DNA of 17,531 nucleotides, taken from the NCBI GenBank assembly GCA_002408445.1, contig DHSK01000078.1:1-17531 (forward strand), given 5' to 3'. This DNA comes from Syntrophomonas sp. UBA5288 (GTDB taxonomy: Bacteria; Bacillota; Syntrophomonadia; Syntrophomonadales; Syntrophomonadaceae). This document shows, piece by piece, positions 6,761 to 14,900 of the stretch (its first letter is position 1; every line of letters begins with the position of its first letter). The notes under the pieces are model-generated. The model did no database searches. It was given only the letters and a program-made list of their open reading frames with translations, and was not told where the DNA came from. Position numbers and translations under genes: made by a program.

Positions 6761-7927
6761 CTAGTGCTCACAATCCATACTTTGTTCCCTAACGCCAATA
6801 ACCACCTTATACAATATTGTCAACAGCAGGATGCCTATAGCATAAACCCCCAGAATTATAGTTAACTCTGTACTTGTAGGTATATATTCTTTAACGCGGT
6901 CAAATGCATTGGGGACAAATCCTCCCAGAACCAACCCAAGTCCTTTATCTAACCACGCAGCTACAAACACGGCAATAAGTGCAACCGTAAGAACCTTCTC
7001 ATTGCGCCTCAACTTCGGAATAAGCAGCATAATAATTCCGAGAAAAGCCAGCACCGCGGCAGTCCACATAAAAGGCACCAGATTATTGAAACCGTCAAGA
7101 CCGGCAAAAAGGTATTGCAATGCCGCCTTATGTCCGGGTATATTGCTGTAAAACGCTGTGAAAACTTCCAGCATGAAGAAAAATACATTGGCTATCATTG
7201 CATAAGTTACAATTTTGGCCAGCGCTTGAATTGCTTCTGCCGGAGCTTTAAAGGCAGTGAGCTTCCTGAGTAAAAGGCAAAGCAATATAAGGAGGGCCGG
7301 ACCGGCTGCAAATGCTGACGCTAGGAATCGTGCCGCCATAATTGCAGACAACCAGTAATATCTTCCCGGCAGGCCTGCATATAAAAACGCCGTTACGGTA
7401 TGAATACTTATGGCCCAGGGGATTGCAACATACGCTAATACTTTAGTCCAACGCGGCGGAGGCACTCTTTTCTTTTCCGCCCCCATTACTGTCCAGCCAA
7501 TAAATAGGTTTAACAACAAGTAACCTAAAAGTACGCACATATCCCAGAACATAACCGAATGAGGTGTCGGATGCAAAACAATATTCAGGAATCGTGCAGG
7601 CTGTCCCATATCAACAAAGATGAAAAGCATACATACGATAACTGCTGCTACGGCTAAAAATTCGCCCAATATAACAATCTGGCCAAATATTTTATAATCA
7701 TGCAGATAATATGGTATTGCCACCATAACCGCTGATGCCGCTACCCCCACCATAAAAGTGAACTGTGATATATATAACCCCCAGGTCACATCCCGGCTCA
7801 TCCCGGTAATACCCAAGCCATAATTGAACTGTCGCATGTAAGCGCTTAATCCGGCGATAATCAATACTAATAATAAGCTGATCCAGGCATAATAACGTTT
7901 ACTTCCGGTCAAAGCCTTCTCAAGCAC
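6761..7927 (-). CDS. dsrP: DsrP, NrfD-type quinone-interacting membrane subunit
   Basis: A 388-residue integral membrane protein of the NrfD/PsrC family. About ten hydrophobic segments are spread over the whole length, with the first at residues 14-32. Characteristic stretches include GLYISQFTFMVGVAASAVM and FVDMGQPARFLNIVLHPTPHSVMFWD. In DsrMKJOP this subunit exchanges electrons with the quinone pool and passes them to or from DsrO and DsrJ on the outer face. It has no iron-sulfur motif. The start is GTG at 7927, with GGGGAGG eight bases upstream, and it overlaps the end of dsrO by eight bases, so translation is coupled. Order and overlap with dsrO settle the identity as dsrP over a generic NrfD protein. 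Confidence 0.94.
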   Translation of the reverse strand: MLEKALTGSKRYYAWISLLLVLIIAGLSAYMRQFNYGLGITGMSRDVTWGLYISQFTFMVGVAASAVMVAIPYYLHDYKIFGQIVILGEFLAVAAVIVCMLFIFVDMGQPARFLNIVLHPTPHSVMFWDMCVLLGYLLLNLFIGWTVMGAEKKRVPPPRWTKVLAYVAIPWAISIHTVTAFLYAGLPGRYYWLSAIMAARFLASAFAAGPALLILLCLLLRKLTAFKAPAEAIQALAKIVTYAMIANVFFFMLEVFTAFYSNIPGHKAALQYLFAGLDGFNNLVPFMWTAAVLAFLGIIMLLIPKLRRNEKVLTVALIAVFVAAWLDKGLGLVLGGFVPNAFDRVKEYIPTSTELTIILGVYAIGILLLTILYKVVIGVREQSMDCEH

Positions 7928-8711
7928 TATCTTTGCCTCCCCTGATTACGTAATAAATACTTGGTCCTGTTCCCAATTCTTCTTTACGTCTGATAGCGAA
8001 GTTCCCCGTAAGAATCTTGCGTACGTCTGATTCAGGATCATTTAAATCGCCAAACAAAATACCGCCATTGGACGCCTCCACGCAAACAGGAGGCAGACCT
8101 TTTTCTAATCTCTCCACACAAAACGTGCATTTTTCCACTACACCTTGGGTGCGGGTCGGTATTTCCGTATTTACGTTTTTTATATGAGACCGAGGGTCAA
8201 CAAAATTAAAACTTCTGGCTCCAAACGGACAAGCGGTCATACAAAACCTGCAGCCTATGCAACGATGGTAATCCATGGCCACAATACCATCATCACGCTT
8301 AAATGTCGCCTGAGTGGGGCATACCCGCACGCAAACCGGATTTTCACAATGATTGCATAAAACAGGAAAATTGGCTTCCTTTATTTTGTCGTTCAAATAG
8401 GGATTATCCAATTCCGTAAATGTATGTTCAAAATCTTCCCGCCAGATCCATTTAATTTCATTATCGGGATCATCAATATCCGGTACATTGTGATACTTAT
8501 GGCATGCTTCAGCTATACGTTGTATATCTTCAGGACTTTTGAATTTGTCCACATCTACGACCATGCCCCAATGTTTGGCTTTCAGCGCCTGATTGCTTTC
8601 TTTTATCACACCAGCCTGAGCCCCCGAGTTGCGTAAGCCTTCAAAAATGATGGTCCCGCCTATACCTGCTGCCGTTAGCGCTCCAACCTTAAGAAAATCT
8701 CGTCTGTTCAT
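7920..8711 (-). CDS. dsrO: DsrO, Tat-exported iron-sulfur subunit
   Basis: A 263-residue iron-sulfur protein. The ATG at 8711 gives the N-terminus MNRRDFLKVGALTAAG, a twin-arginine signal, and it overlaps the dsrJ stop as ATGA. An upstream in-frame ATG would bury the Tat motif, so I reject it. Twelve cysteines are present: 70, 119, 122, 127, 131, 151, 154, 157, 161, 195, 198 and 210. The usual first CxxCxxC group of DmsB/PsrB-type proteins is replaced by a region with only Cys70, in EACHKYHNVP. Twelve cysteines fit three [4Fe-4S] clusters rather than four. DsrO sits on the outer face of the membrane between DsrP and DsrJ and transfers electrons. Confidence 0.94.
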   Translation of the reverse strand: MNRRDFLKVGALTAAGIGGTIIFEGLRNSGAQAGVIKESNQALKAKHWGMVVDVDKFKSPEDIQRIAEACHKYHNVPDIDDPDNEIKWIWREDFEHTFTELDNPYLNDKIKEANFPVLCNHCENPVCVRVCPTQATFKRDDGIVAMDYHRCIGCRFCMTACPFGARSFNFVDPRSHIKNVNTEIPTRTQGVVEKCTFCVERLEKGLPPVCVEASNGGILFGDLNDPESDVRKILTGNFAIRRKEELGTGPSIYYVIRGGKDSA

Positions 8712-9112
8712 TTTTCCAGATCGGCTCCTTTCGATCCATTGTGGCAATCCCAGCAATAAGGCTCAACTTCAGTATAAGTATGACAGGAGTCGCAGAATTG
8801 CTCTTGGTTGGAGTGACACTGCAAGCAGCCATTTTCCAAACTCATCTCATACTCCTTACCGGAGTCGCTGATATATACGGTTTTCCCTTCACGTAAGGCC
8901 TTATCACGCCATTCGTTAAGCATCCGCATGTGATTGGCAAGCATATATTCAGGCGATTCTACGCACTGTCTTTGCTCCAATTGACTAATGGCAGGAGTAT
9001 CCAGGTCAATTTCCGGCGGCTCGTTTTCCTTGCCAATGTTTGCCAAAACGGGAGAAGTAACTAATAATACAAAAATCATAAGACCTAGTATAATTTTCTT
9101 GCCGTTATACAT
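8708..9112 (-). CDS. dsrJ: DsrJ, triheme cytochrome c subunit
   Basis: A 134-residue extracytoplasmic cytochrome with exactly three CXXCH heme sites: CLQCH (96-100), CDSCH (107-111) and CWDCH (120-124). Residues 7-24 are a hydrophobic signal or anchor ending at a possible V-L-A cleavage site; in a Gram-positive it may stay as an anchor. Cys50, in CVESPEYMLANHM, lies in the block conserved in DsrJ and is the candidate ligand for its unusual His/Cys heme. The start is ambiguous: ATG 9112, GTG 9115 (closer to the GGGG site) or ATG 9145. I chose 9112. It overlaps the end of dsrK by eight bases and dsrO by four. Maturation needs a cytochrome c biogenesis system, which the nearby resB may provide. 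Confidence 0.94.
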   Translation of the reverse strand: MYNGKKIILGLMIFVLLVTSPVLANIGKENEPPEIDLDTPAISQLEQRQCVESPEYMLANHMRMLNEWRDKALREGKTVYISDSGKEYEMSLENGCLQCHSNQEQFCDSCHTYTEVEPYCWDCHNGSKGADLEK

Positions 9113-10721
9113 CACTTGTTTCCCCTTTATTTGGTAGTGGTTCACTTCTCAAGTCCAGGGTTCTTGCTATTTCATCGTCCATTACCAATGCATTGCCCAA
9201 AAGTTCATGAACGCCCATCACTTTTATACCCGGAACCCAGTAATCCATGAGAGCAGGAAAGGCCGCGCGATCAACCGCACATACATTGGCTAATACGTTG
9301 ACCCCATACTGTTCCTGCACATATTTAACGGCATTGGCTCGCGGAAATCCTCCTCTAAGACGCAGTTCCATATCTTCACCGGCATTCAGTCCGGATCCGC
9401 TGCCACAGCACAAGGTTTTTTCCCGAATTGTTTCCTCCGGCATTTCATAAAAGTGATTGCATACTTTTTTAATAATATAGCGGGGCTCTTCCAACAGCCC
9501 CATACCTCTGGCCGGGTTGCAGGAATCATGAAAAGTCACCCGTAAGTGATCGTTGCGGCTGGGATCCAATTTTAATTTGTTATGATAAATCAGATCGGCG
9601 GTAAACTCCGTAATATGCACCATTTTGGTTGATCTGGCATTGGTAAATTCCGTACCGGTTATAGGCGATACGGGCACTTCAAGAAAGTCGGCCGGTCCAT
9701 TCCAGGTATCCATATACTGATTTAAGACCCGCCACATATGCCCGCACTCACCACCAAGAATCCATTTTACACCCAGTCTTCTGGCCTCCGCATAGATCTT
9801 GGCATTTAAACGCTTGGCCATTTCCATGGAAGTAAAAAAGCCAAAATTTCCGCCTTCGGAGGCATAAGTGCTCATGGTATAATCCAACCCCAACTGTTCA
9901 AAAAGCATTAAATAACCCATACAGGTGTATATGCCCGGATCAGCAAAGAGATCTCCGGATGGGGCTACAAACAGGATTTCAGCACCTTTGCGATTGAAAG
10001 AAGGCTTAATCCGCTTTCCGGTAATGGTTTCAATGTCATCCAGCATAAACTCAATATTGCCCATAATGGTTTGCGGTTCCAGACCTACGTGGTTCCCCTT
10101 CATATAACAATTGGCCACCGGCCCGGCAATCCAGTCTATATTCAACCCTAACAGGTTGAACAGTTCCCTGCCCATAATGGTAATCTCAGCCTGATCTATA
10201 CCATAAGGACAAAATACCGAGCATCTTCTGCATTCAGTACACTGATAAAAGTAGTACCAAAGCTCTTTGAGAACATCTATGGTTAAGTCACGCGCACCGG
10301 CCAACCGGCCGAATATTTTACCCGCTTTAGTAAAATACCGTCTATAAATCGAGCGCAGCAACTCTGCCCTTAATACCGGCATGTTTTTAGGATCACCCGT
10401 ACCCATGTAGAAATGGCATTTATCTGCACATGCTCCGCAGCGTACACATACATCCATAAATAATCTAAATGAGCGGTACTTGGACAAGCGGTCCGCCATA
10501 CCCTGAATAAAGATCTCTTGCCAATTTTCCGGTAAATGCCAGTCCTCATCATTGGGTGACCAGTCACGTGCATTCGGGAAATCGACCATTTTTAAATTTT
10601 TCCCTTTGGCACCATAGCAAAACATACCTGGCTTTATCTCAACCGGGGTATTCATCCAGCCGGTGGCGGGGGTTTTTAATTGATGCTGCAACAATTCTTC
10701 CTTCTTAGGTAATTTTGCCAC
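9105..10721 (-). CDS. dsrK: DsrK, HdrD-like catalytic iron-sulfur subunit
   Basis: A 538-residue cytoplasmic iron-sulfur protein, homologous to heterodisulfide reductase subunit D. Two ferredoxin-type clusters are ligated by Cys92-95-98-102 and Cys161-164-167-171. The C-terminal half has CCG-type features: Cys326 in GGECGHMWR, Cys401 in HDSCNPARGMG, the pair Cys438-Cys439 in LCCGSGSG, and Cys481 in NVCAVDR. They form the special catalytic [4Fe-4S] site that reduces the DsrC trisulfide. The last motif reads CxxD where many CCG domains have CxxC, which I believe is usual in DsrK. The start is GTG at 10721, seven bases after the dsrM stop, with GGAGTGAGGG upstream; the upstream in-frame ATG lies inside dsrM. 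The end overlaps dsrJ. Confidence 0.96.
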   Translation of the reverse strand: MAKLPKKEELLQHQLKTPATGWMNTPVEIKPGMFCYGAKGKNLKMVDFPNARDWSPNDEDWHLPENWQEIFIQGMADRLSKYRSFRLFMDVCVRCGACADKCHFYMGTGDPKNMPVLRAELLRSIYRRYFTKAGKIFGRLAGARDLTIDVLKELWYYFYQCTECRRCSVFCPYGIDQAEITIMGRELFNLLGLNIDWIAGPVANCYMKGNHVGLEPQTIMGNIEFMLDDIETITGKRIKPSFNRKGAEILFVAPSGDLFADPGIYTCMGYLMLFEQLGLDYTMSTYASEGGNFGFFTSMEMAKRLNAKIYAEARRLGVKWILGGECGHMWRVLNQYMDTWNGPADFLEVPVSPITGTEFTNARSTKMVHITEFTADLIYHNKLKLDPSRNDHLRVTFHDSCNPARGMGLLEEPRYIIKKVCNHFYEMPEETIREKTLCCGSGSGLNAGEDMELRLRGGFPRANAVKYVQEQYGVNVLANVCAVDRAAFPALMDYWVPGIKVMGVHELLGNALVMDDEIARTLDLRSEPLPNKGETSDV

Positions 10722-10728
10722 GATACCC

Positions 10729-11718
10729 TCACTCCTTTTCCAGCGGCAATCCGGCCTTGCGCATCTTATCCCTGAATTCTTCTTCATATTCTGAATAGGT
10801 GTGGGTTTTAACCTCATAATTCCAAGGATTAATGTACCTTACCATACGACTGTTATTGGCCAGATTTCTGGTAGGGCTCATAAATATCCCTCCGGCATGC
10901 ATTAGTTTGCTCCAGGGAAAATAGGCGACCAGACTACTTACTAAAAACAGATGAATATAAAATATTGCTCCTATATCAGCAGATACAACCGGCTGCAGGC
11001 AAACCAGCCCCATCGTCAACTCCTTTACTTCCAAGAGATCTACTTTTAGGAAATACCTCATTAGAATACCGGTTATGGCAATTCCCATTAGCAAAAACAG
11101 CGGATAATAGTCGGCCGCGATAGATATATACTTGATTTGCGGAATTAACACCCGCCGTAAAAACAGATAAGTCAACGCCAATAAAAATAACATATCGGTA
11201 ATGTATAATAACGGTATTCCCACTTGTAAAAAGCTGTCCAAGGCTTCCAACTGCTTTATTACACCGGGAACCGGGTTCAGGAAAAACCGCAAATGTCTGA
11301 TTACAATGATCAGCATTGACCAGTGGAATACCAATGCCCCAAACCAAAGCCATTGGGCCGAACCAAAAGCCAGATTATCCTCTACCTTTTCAGTTTTAGT
11401 GTTTCGGAATAAAGAGCGGAAAAGCATAATTTCCAATATCATTCTGCCTACAACCCCCCAGGTGGTTGAAGGGTTATCAATTTTATTTTGTTTTATCCAA
11501 GGCAATGATTGTTGTTGACCACATGTAGTTGGAATACAGAACGGTACCGGCGACTTTCCCCAACCAACCACACGCCAGACAAAACCTGCGATAAAAGCAA
11601 CCAAGGCAGTATATGGTATGATTATTCCAAACAGGGTGGTCAGATGCAGACCGTCAAGCCCGATCCAGGCCAGGGAGGTTAATATTATTACCACAAGCAG
11701 AGAAGACCAGATCTTCAT
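10729..11718 (-). CDS. dsrM: DsrM, NarI-type cytochrome b membrane subunit
   Basis: A 329-residue membrane protein related to the gamma subunit of nitrate reductase. Five to six hydrophobic segments are visible (about 5-25, 29-50, 122-141, 166-188, 204-222 and 250-268). Candidate b-heme ligands are His132 and His142 (FHWSMLIIVIRH), with His256 and His274 near the C-terminus. DsrM oxidises menaquinol and passes electrons to DsrK on the inner face. The ATG at 11718 overlaps the stop of the preceding gene as ATGA, so translation is coupled. The C-terminus from about residue 275 is hydrophilic and cytoplasmic (INPWNYEVKTHTYSEYEEEFRDKM), and is likely to contact DsrK. The match to DsrM and its position leave little doubt. 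Confidence 0.95.
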   Translation of the reverse strand: MKIWSSLLVVIILTSLAWIGLDGLHLTTLFGIIIPYTALVAFIAGFVWRVVGWGKSPVPFCIPTTCGQQQSLPWIKQNKIDNPSTTWGVVGRMILEIMLFRSLFRNTKTEKVEDNLAFGSAQWLWFGALVFHWSMLIIVIRHLRFFLNPVPGVIKQLEALDSFLQVGIPLLYITDMLFLLALTYLFLRRVLIPQIKYISIAADYYPLFLLMGIAITGILMRYFLKVDLLEVKELTMGLVCLQPVVSADIGAIFYIHLFLVSSLVAYFPWSKLMHAGGIFMSPTRNLANNSRMVRYINPWNYEVKTHTYSEYEEEFRDKMRKAGLPLEKE

Positions 11719-12203
11719 CCCGCATCTCTCCCATACATCCTTTTAATTTCACTTACTTTTAAATCGCAGATTTCAGCGCGGCAGTCTGAATAAATATCGA
11801 AAGCAAGCAAACCAATTTCATCAATAATTTTATCGATCTCTACCATTTCAGCCGCCCAATAGTTGGCGCCATTTTCATCTTTTAGTTCTTCTCTAATAAT
11901 CTGTTTAAGCGCAAATATAAAACTTATAGCTCGGGATGGTTTAGATCCCTGAATTGCCATAAGGTGACAGATTTCATTAACTGAGACGGTCAAGATTTGA
12001 TCATTTTCGGGTTTAATCAACAAATCAAAAATTTCGCCCGTGGCTTTTTCAATTAGATATACAACCGGATTAGAAAAACGCCCCTCCGGTTTATTTCTGA
12101 GCAAAGCAATATTACCGCCATAAGCATCAAATGCAGCTGATTGCCATTGGGATAAGACTTGCTGTCTTTTTTCATATAATGTTTGATAAATTGTGGCTTC
12201 CAT
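11715..12203 (-). CDS. RsbRD_N-type domain protein next to dsrM
   Basis: A 162-residue soluble protein that looks like a stand-alone copy of the N-terminal domain of RsbR/RsbRD stressosome regulators, a globin-like helical sensor domain. It is helix-rich throughout: YQTLYEKRQQVLSQWQSAAF at the start, NPVVYLIEKATGEIFDLLI in the middle, SRAISFIFALKQIIREEL later. There is no STAS domain, metal cluster or membrane segment. I chose the ATG at 12203 because AGGAGG lies six bases upstream; an ATG 39 bases further up has no such site. Its stop overlaps the dsrM start as ATGA, which implies balanced synthesis with DsrM. I recall similar proteins beside dsrM in other sulfate reducers, but their role is not established. 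A regulatory or assembly role for DsrMK is possible. Confidence 0.75.
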   Translation of the reverse strand: MEATIYQTLYEKRQQVLSQWQSAAFDAYGGNIALLRNKPEGRFSNPVVYLIEKATGEIFDLLIKPENDQILTVSVNEICHLMAIQGSKPSRAISFIFALKQIIREELKDENGANYWAAEMVEIDKIIDEIGLLAFDIYSDCRAEICDLKVSEIKRMYGRDAG

Positions 12204-12247
12204 TTGTATCCTCCTACCAATACCAGAAAAGGATATTTTCACAATTG

Positions 12248-12280
12248 GGAAGGGCGGATTAGATATTAATCCGTCCTTCC
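12248..12280 (-). repeat. Long hairpin between dsrD and the RsbRD_N gene
   Basis: Fourteen-base arms at 12248-12261 and 12267-12280 pair with one mismatch around a five-base loop (GGAAGG then CGGATTA on one side, TAATCCG then CCTTCC on the other). On the minus strand the stem begins 11 bases after the dsrD stop and is followed by CAATTGTG, without a U run. It therefore looks more like an mRNA stabiliser or processing site than a full terminator. It separates dsrABD from the RsbRD_N-dsrMKJOP group. Confidence 0.55.
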
Positions 12281-12291
12281 TCCGGCATGCC

Positions 12292-12510
12292 TTATGGTTC
12301 CCCGACTTTGCCTTTAAGCGCTACAAACGTTGTGGTAATGTAGAGATACTCAATTTTATCCTCAATGGCCAATTCCTTGATGGCATTATCCACATCCGCT
12401 TTGGCTTCTTTGATAACTTTGGCTATATCTTTGCTTTTGGCTTTTTCTACTGTCTCCAAATAAGCCAGGATCTTTTCTTTGATTATTGGGTCGGCCGGCC
12501 CTTTTTCCAT
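12292..12510 (-). CDS. dsrD: DsrD, winged-helix activator of DsrAB
   Basis: A 72-residue protein that fits DsrD in size, position and fold pattern: helices at the start (IIKEKILAYLETVEK, SKDIAKVIKEA, VDNAIKELAIEDKIEYL) and a beta wing at the end (YITTTFVALKG). DsrD has been shown to act as an allosteric activator of sulfite reductase DsrAB rather than as a DNA-binding protein. Its presence favours the reductive direction of the pathway over sulfur oxidation. I chose the ATG at 12510. An in-frame ATG at 12519 is directly abutted by the AGAGAGG ribosome binding site, leaving no spacing, whereas 12510 has nine bases. It follows dsrB by 68 bases. Confidence 0.92.
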   Translation of the reverse strand: MEKGPADPIIKEKILAYLETVEKAKSKDIAKVIKEAKADVDNAIKELAIEDKIEYLYITTTFVALKGKVGEP

Positions 12511-12519
12511 AATACTCAT

Positions 12520-12526
12520 CCTCTCT
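12520..12526 (-). promoter_or_regulatory. Ribosome binding site that decides the dsrD start
   Basis: AGAGAGG on the minus strand touches the upstream ATG (12519-12517) with no spacer, but stands nine bases before the second ATG (12510-12508). Initiation at 12510 is therefore preferred. Confidence 0.6.
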
Positions 12527-12578
12527 GTTATTTTTATGAGGCCTGGAAAAGGTTTTATATTGCAACTGGATTACAGTA

Positions 12579-13637
12579 TTAATATTTGAAGGCCGCACTT
12601 GTACGGAAGGTTTCCCGCGAGAAAATATAATCGTCGATACACTTTTCGGAAAATGGGATGTTGGCTAAAGTAAAGAATCTCTCCCACCCTATCCGTTCAA
12701 TCCATTCTCCTACACGTTCACCCTTGCGGGCATATTTGATCCATGTTTCCACTATGTTACGTACCGCTGCGGTTACTTCGGGCCAACGCGGCGGATTGTT
12801 AGGTAAAAACGGAATAACTAAGCGCGAAAAACTAGGAGCAGAACGCGCATTGGATACCTTGCCCCCAACCAGAATGGCCACGCCGTCGTTCTTGGCATCC
12901 AGTATTTCCATACCGGGCGACATAGTATAACAGTTGCCGCAATACATACATTTGGCCTCATTAACTGCGACACTTTTATTTTTGGGATCCGGTCGAATAG
13001 CACCCGTCGGACAGCAGGCAACCAAGGTGGGAATCTCAGTACCTTTTTGGATTATCTCATGTTTTATTACCGGCGCAGTTCTGTGCACACCTAGAATCGC
13101 AATATCGCTGCAATGTACCGCCCCGCACATGTTGAGACAGCAAGCCATCGCCACTTTCAGTTTGGCCGGAAGATCATCCCGGATAAAGTATTCATATAAA
13201 TCATCCATTACACTCTTAACTATTCCTGAAGCATCGGTAGCCGGAGTATGGCAGTGCACCCAGCCTTGAGTATGCACAATATTACTCAGTGATTTGCCAG
13301 TCCCGCCTACGGGCAATCCTTTAGCTTTACAGGCTTCAATTAAGGGTTCTACTTTGGATTCATCCCCAGTCATAAATTCAATATTATTCCGGCTGGTGAA
13401 ACGCAGATATCCTTCGCAGTATTCATCTGCCAATGTACATATATCGCGGATGAAATCAATGCTTACTAAGCGTGGGGAGCCTATCCTGATACTGTAAAGT
13501 GTATCTTCTGATTCCGCCACATGTCTGATAACCCCGGGTTTAACATACTCATGGTACTTCCATTTCCCGTAATTCTTTCTAATCATCGGAGATAGAAACT
13601 TTTTGTAATCGGGAGGTCCAATATCAATCTTAGCCAT
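12579..13637 (-). CDS. dsrB: DsrB, beta subunit of dissimilatory sulfite reductase
   Basis: A 352-residue subunit of the alpha2beta2 siroheme enzyme that reduces sulfite in the cytoplasm. The siroheme-coupled cluster ligands are visible: Cys129 in GWVHCHTPATD, then Cys166, Cys167 and Cys171 in ACCLNMCGAVHCSDIAI. They keep the spacing of the Desulfovibrio enzyme. The inserted ferredoxin domain has Cys209 in ACCPTGAI and Cys230-233-236 in KCMYCGNC. Length is close to the family norm. The ATG at 13637 is preceded by GAGGTGA, and the gene begins 38 bases after the dsrA stop. Presence with dsrD, dsrC and dsrMKJOP indicates the reductive pathway. Identification is secure. Confidence 0.98.
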   Translation of the reverse strand: MAKIDIGPPDYKKFLSPMIRKNYGKWKYHEYVKPGVIRHVAESEDTLYSIRIGSPRLVSIDFIRDICTLADEYCEGYLRFTSRNNIEFMTGDESKVEPLIEACKAKGLPVGGTGKSLSNIVHTQGWVHCHTPATDASGIVKSVMDDLYEYFIRDDLPAKLKVAMACCLNMCGAVHCSDIAILGVHRTAPVIKHEIIQKGTEIPTLVACCPTGAIRPDPKNKSVAVNEAKCMYCGNCYTMSPGMEILDAKNDGVAILVGGKVSNARSAPSFSRLVIPFLPNNPPRWPEVTAAVRNIVETWIKYARKGERVGEWIERIGWERFFTLANIPFSEKCIDDYIFSRETFRTSAAFKY

Positions 13638-13674
13638 CTAATTCACCTCAAAACATGTTTTATTTTGCTAATAT

Positions 13675-14865
13675 CTATTTCTCGATTTCATCCTCTTGCC
13701 AAAATACATACGGATTTGCCCGCGGGCGGAAGACCATTTGCGGTACCGGTGGCAATCCAACTTCATGCAAGAATCTGCTCATTCCAACTCTATAGATCAG
13801 CTCGCCTAACCTCTCCCTGGTCTTGCCGTTCTCGTCCCACCAATCCCAGATCCGCCTGATCAAGTCTTTAAATTCAGTATAAGGTGCTTCCATTTTCATG
13901 AAAGGAACAATAACCCAAGACATGAAAGCAGACTTAACAATAGTTGACTTTCCTCCCAGGAGAATAGTTGCCCCCTTTTCTTTGCCCGGCTGTATAGCCT
14001 TGGGCATAACATTGATACAATGCATGCAGCGGGAGCAATCTTCGGGAGTAACTGTCAATTCACAAGTTTCAGCATGGAAATGCAGAGCCCGGGTTGGACA
14101 TTTATCACACACTATACCTTGGATGTCCAGCCCACTTTCTGCATAAGCCCTGACTTCGTCTTGATCAATAACGATCGTGTCACGCCATGTTCCAATTACT
14201 GAACAGTCGGCTCGTGCAATAGCTGCCACGCAATCGTTGGCACAGCCCGACATCTTGATCTTGAATTTATATGGCCACATGGGGCGATGCAATTCATCCT
14301 GAAATTCATTGGTCAGGTCATAACACATATCCAGAGTGTCATAACATGCATGCTCACAGCGGGCAGGTCCAACACAACAACTCGGCGACCTCAAATCTGA
14401 ACCGGATCCTCCTAAATCATAACCGGCATCACTAAGCTCATCGAAGGTCGGCTGTAATTCGTCTGTCTTTGTTCCCAGTAAAATGATGTCACCGGTGGAA
14501 CCATGAAAATTCGTCAAGCCACTACCATGTCTTTCCCAAATATCACAAATCTCCCGCAATGCGTCGGTAGTATAAAACCATCCGCTGGGATGGTTTATAC
14601 GCATAGTATGAAATGCTTGTAGGTTAGGAAACTCTTCCGGGATATCAGAGTAGCGGCCAATAACTCCACCTCCATATCCTTTCACGCCGACAATACCGCC
14701 ATGCTTCCAGTGTCCCTTTTTGTCCTCATATGAACGTTCCAGATGCCCTAATAAGTCTTTCGCCGCTGCATTTTTTTCCGCAGCCCTCTTCATCTCCGTA
14801 ACAAAACTCGGCCAAGGTCCTTTTTCCAATTCGTCTAACTGTGGTGTTTTTTTGTCTTCCGGCAT
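13675..14865 (-). CDS. dsrA: DsrA, alpha subunit of dissimilatory sulfite reductase
   Basis: A 396-residue catalytic subunit of dissimilatory sulfite reductase. Siroheme/[4Fe-4S] ligands are the CX5C motif Cys164-Cys170 (CCVGPARCEHAC) and the CX3C motif Cys208-Cys212 (KMSGCANDC). The ferredoxin-like insert has Cys253/Cys256 (CDKCPTRAL) and Cys277-280-283 (DCSRCMHC). Together with DsrB it performs the reduction of sulfite in which sulfur is handed to DsrC. I chose the ATG at 14865 (MPEDKKTPQL) because AGGAGG stands seven bases upstream; an in-frame ATG 102 bases higher lies inside the ferredoxin gene. It is slightly shorter than proteobacterial DsrA (about 430 residues), mainly at the N-terminus. 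It lies 35 bases after the ferredoxin gene. Confidence 0.98.
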   Translation of the reverse strand: MPEDKKTPQLDELEKGPWPSFVTEMKRAAEKNAAAKDLLGHLERSYEDKKGHWKHGGIVGVKGYGGGVIGRYSDIPEEFPNLQAFHTMRINHPSGWFYTTDALREICDIWERHGSGLTNFHGSTGDIILLGTKTDELQPTFDELSDAGYDLGGSGSDLRSPSCCVGPARCEHACYDTLDMCYDLTNEFQDELHRPMWPYKFKIKMSGCANDCVAAIARADCSVIGTWRDTIVIDQDEVRAYAESGLDIQGIVCDKCPTRALHFHAETCELTVTPEDCSRCMHCINVMPKAIQPGKEKGATILLGGKSTIVKSAFMSWVIVPFMKMEAPYTEFKDLIRRIWDWWDENGKTRERLGELIYRVGMSRFLHEVGLPPVPQMVFRPRANPYVFWQEDEIEK

Positions 14866-14900
14866 AATCAAACCTCCTGTTGGTTGATTTGGATGATAAC

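Noticed and set aside
10722..10817. Upstream in-frame ATG extension of dsrK
   Set aside because: It lies inside the 3' end of dsrM and would add a non-homologous leader; GTG 10721 fits the dsrM-dsrK junction.
12386..12598. Minus-strand open frame of 70 codons overlapping dsrD
   Set aside because: It overlaps dsrD and the end of dsrB in another frame, and dsrD is clearly the real gene.
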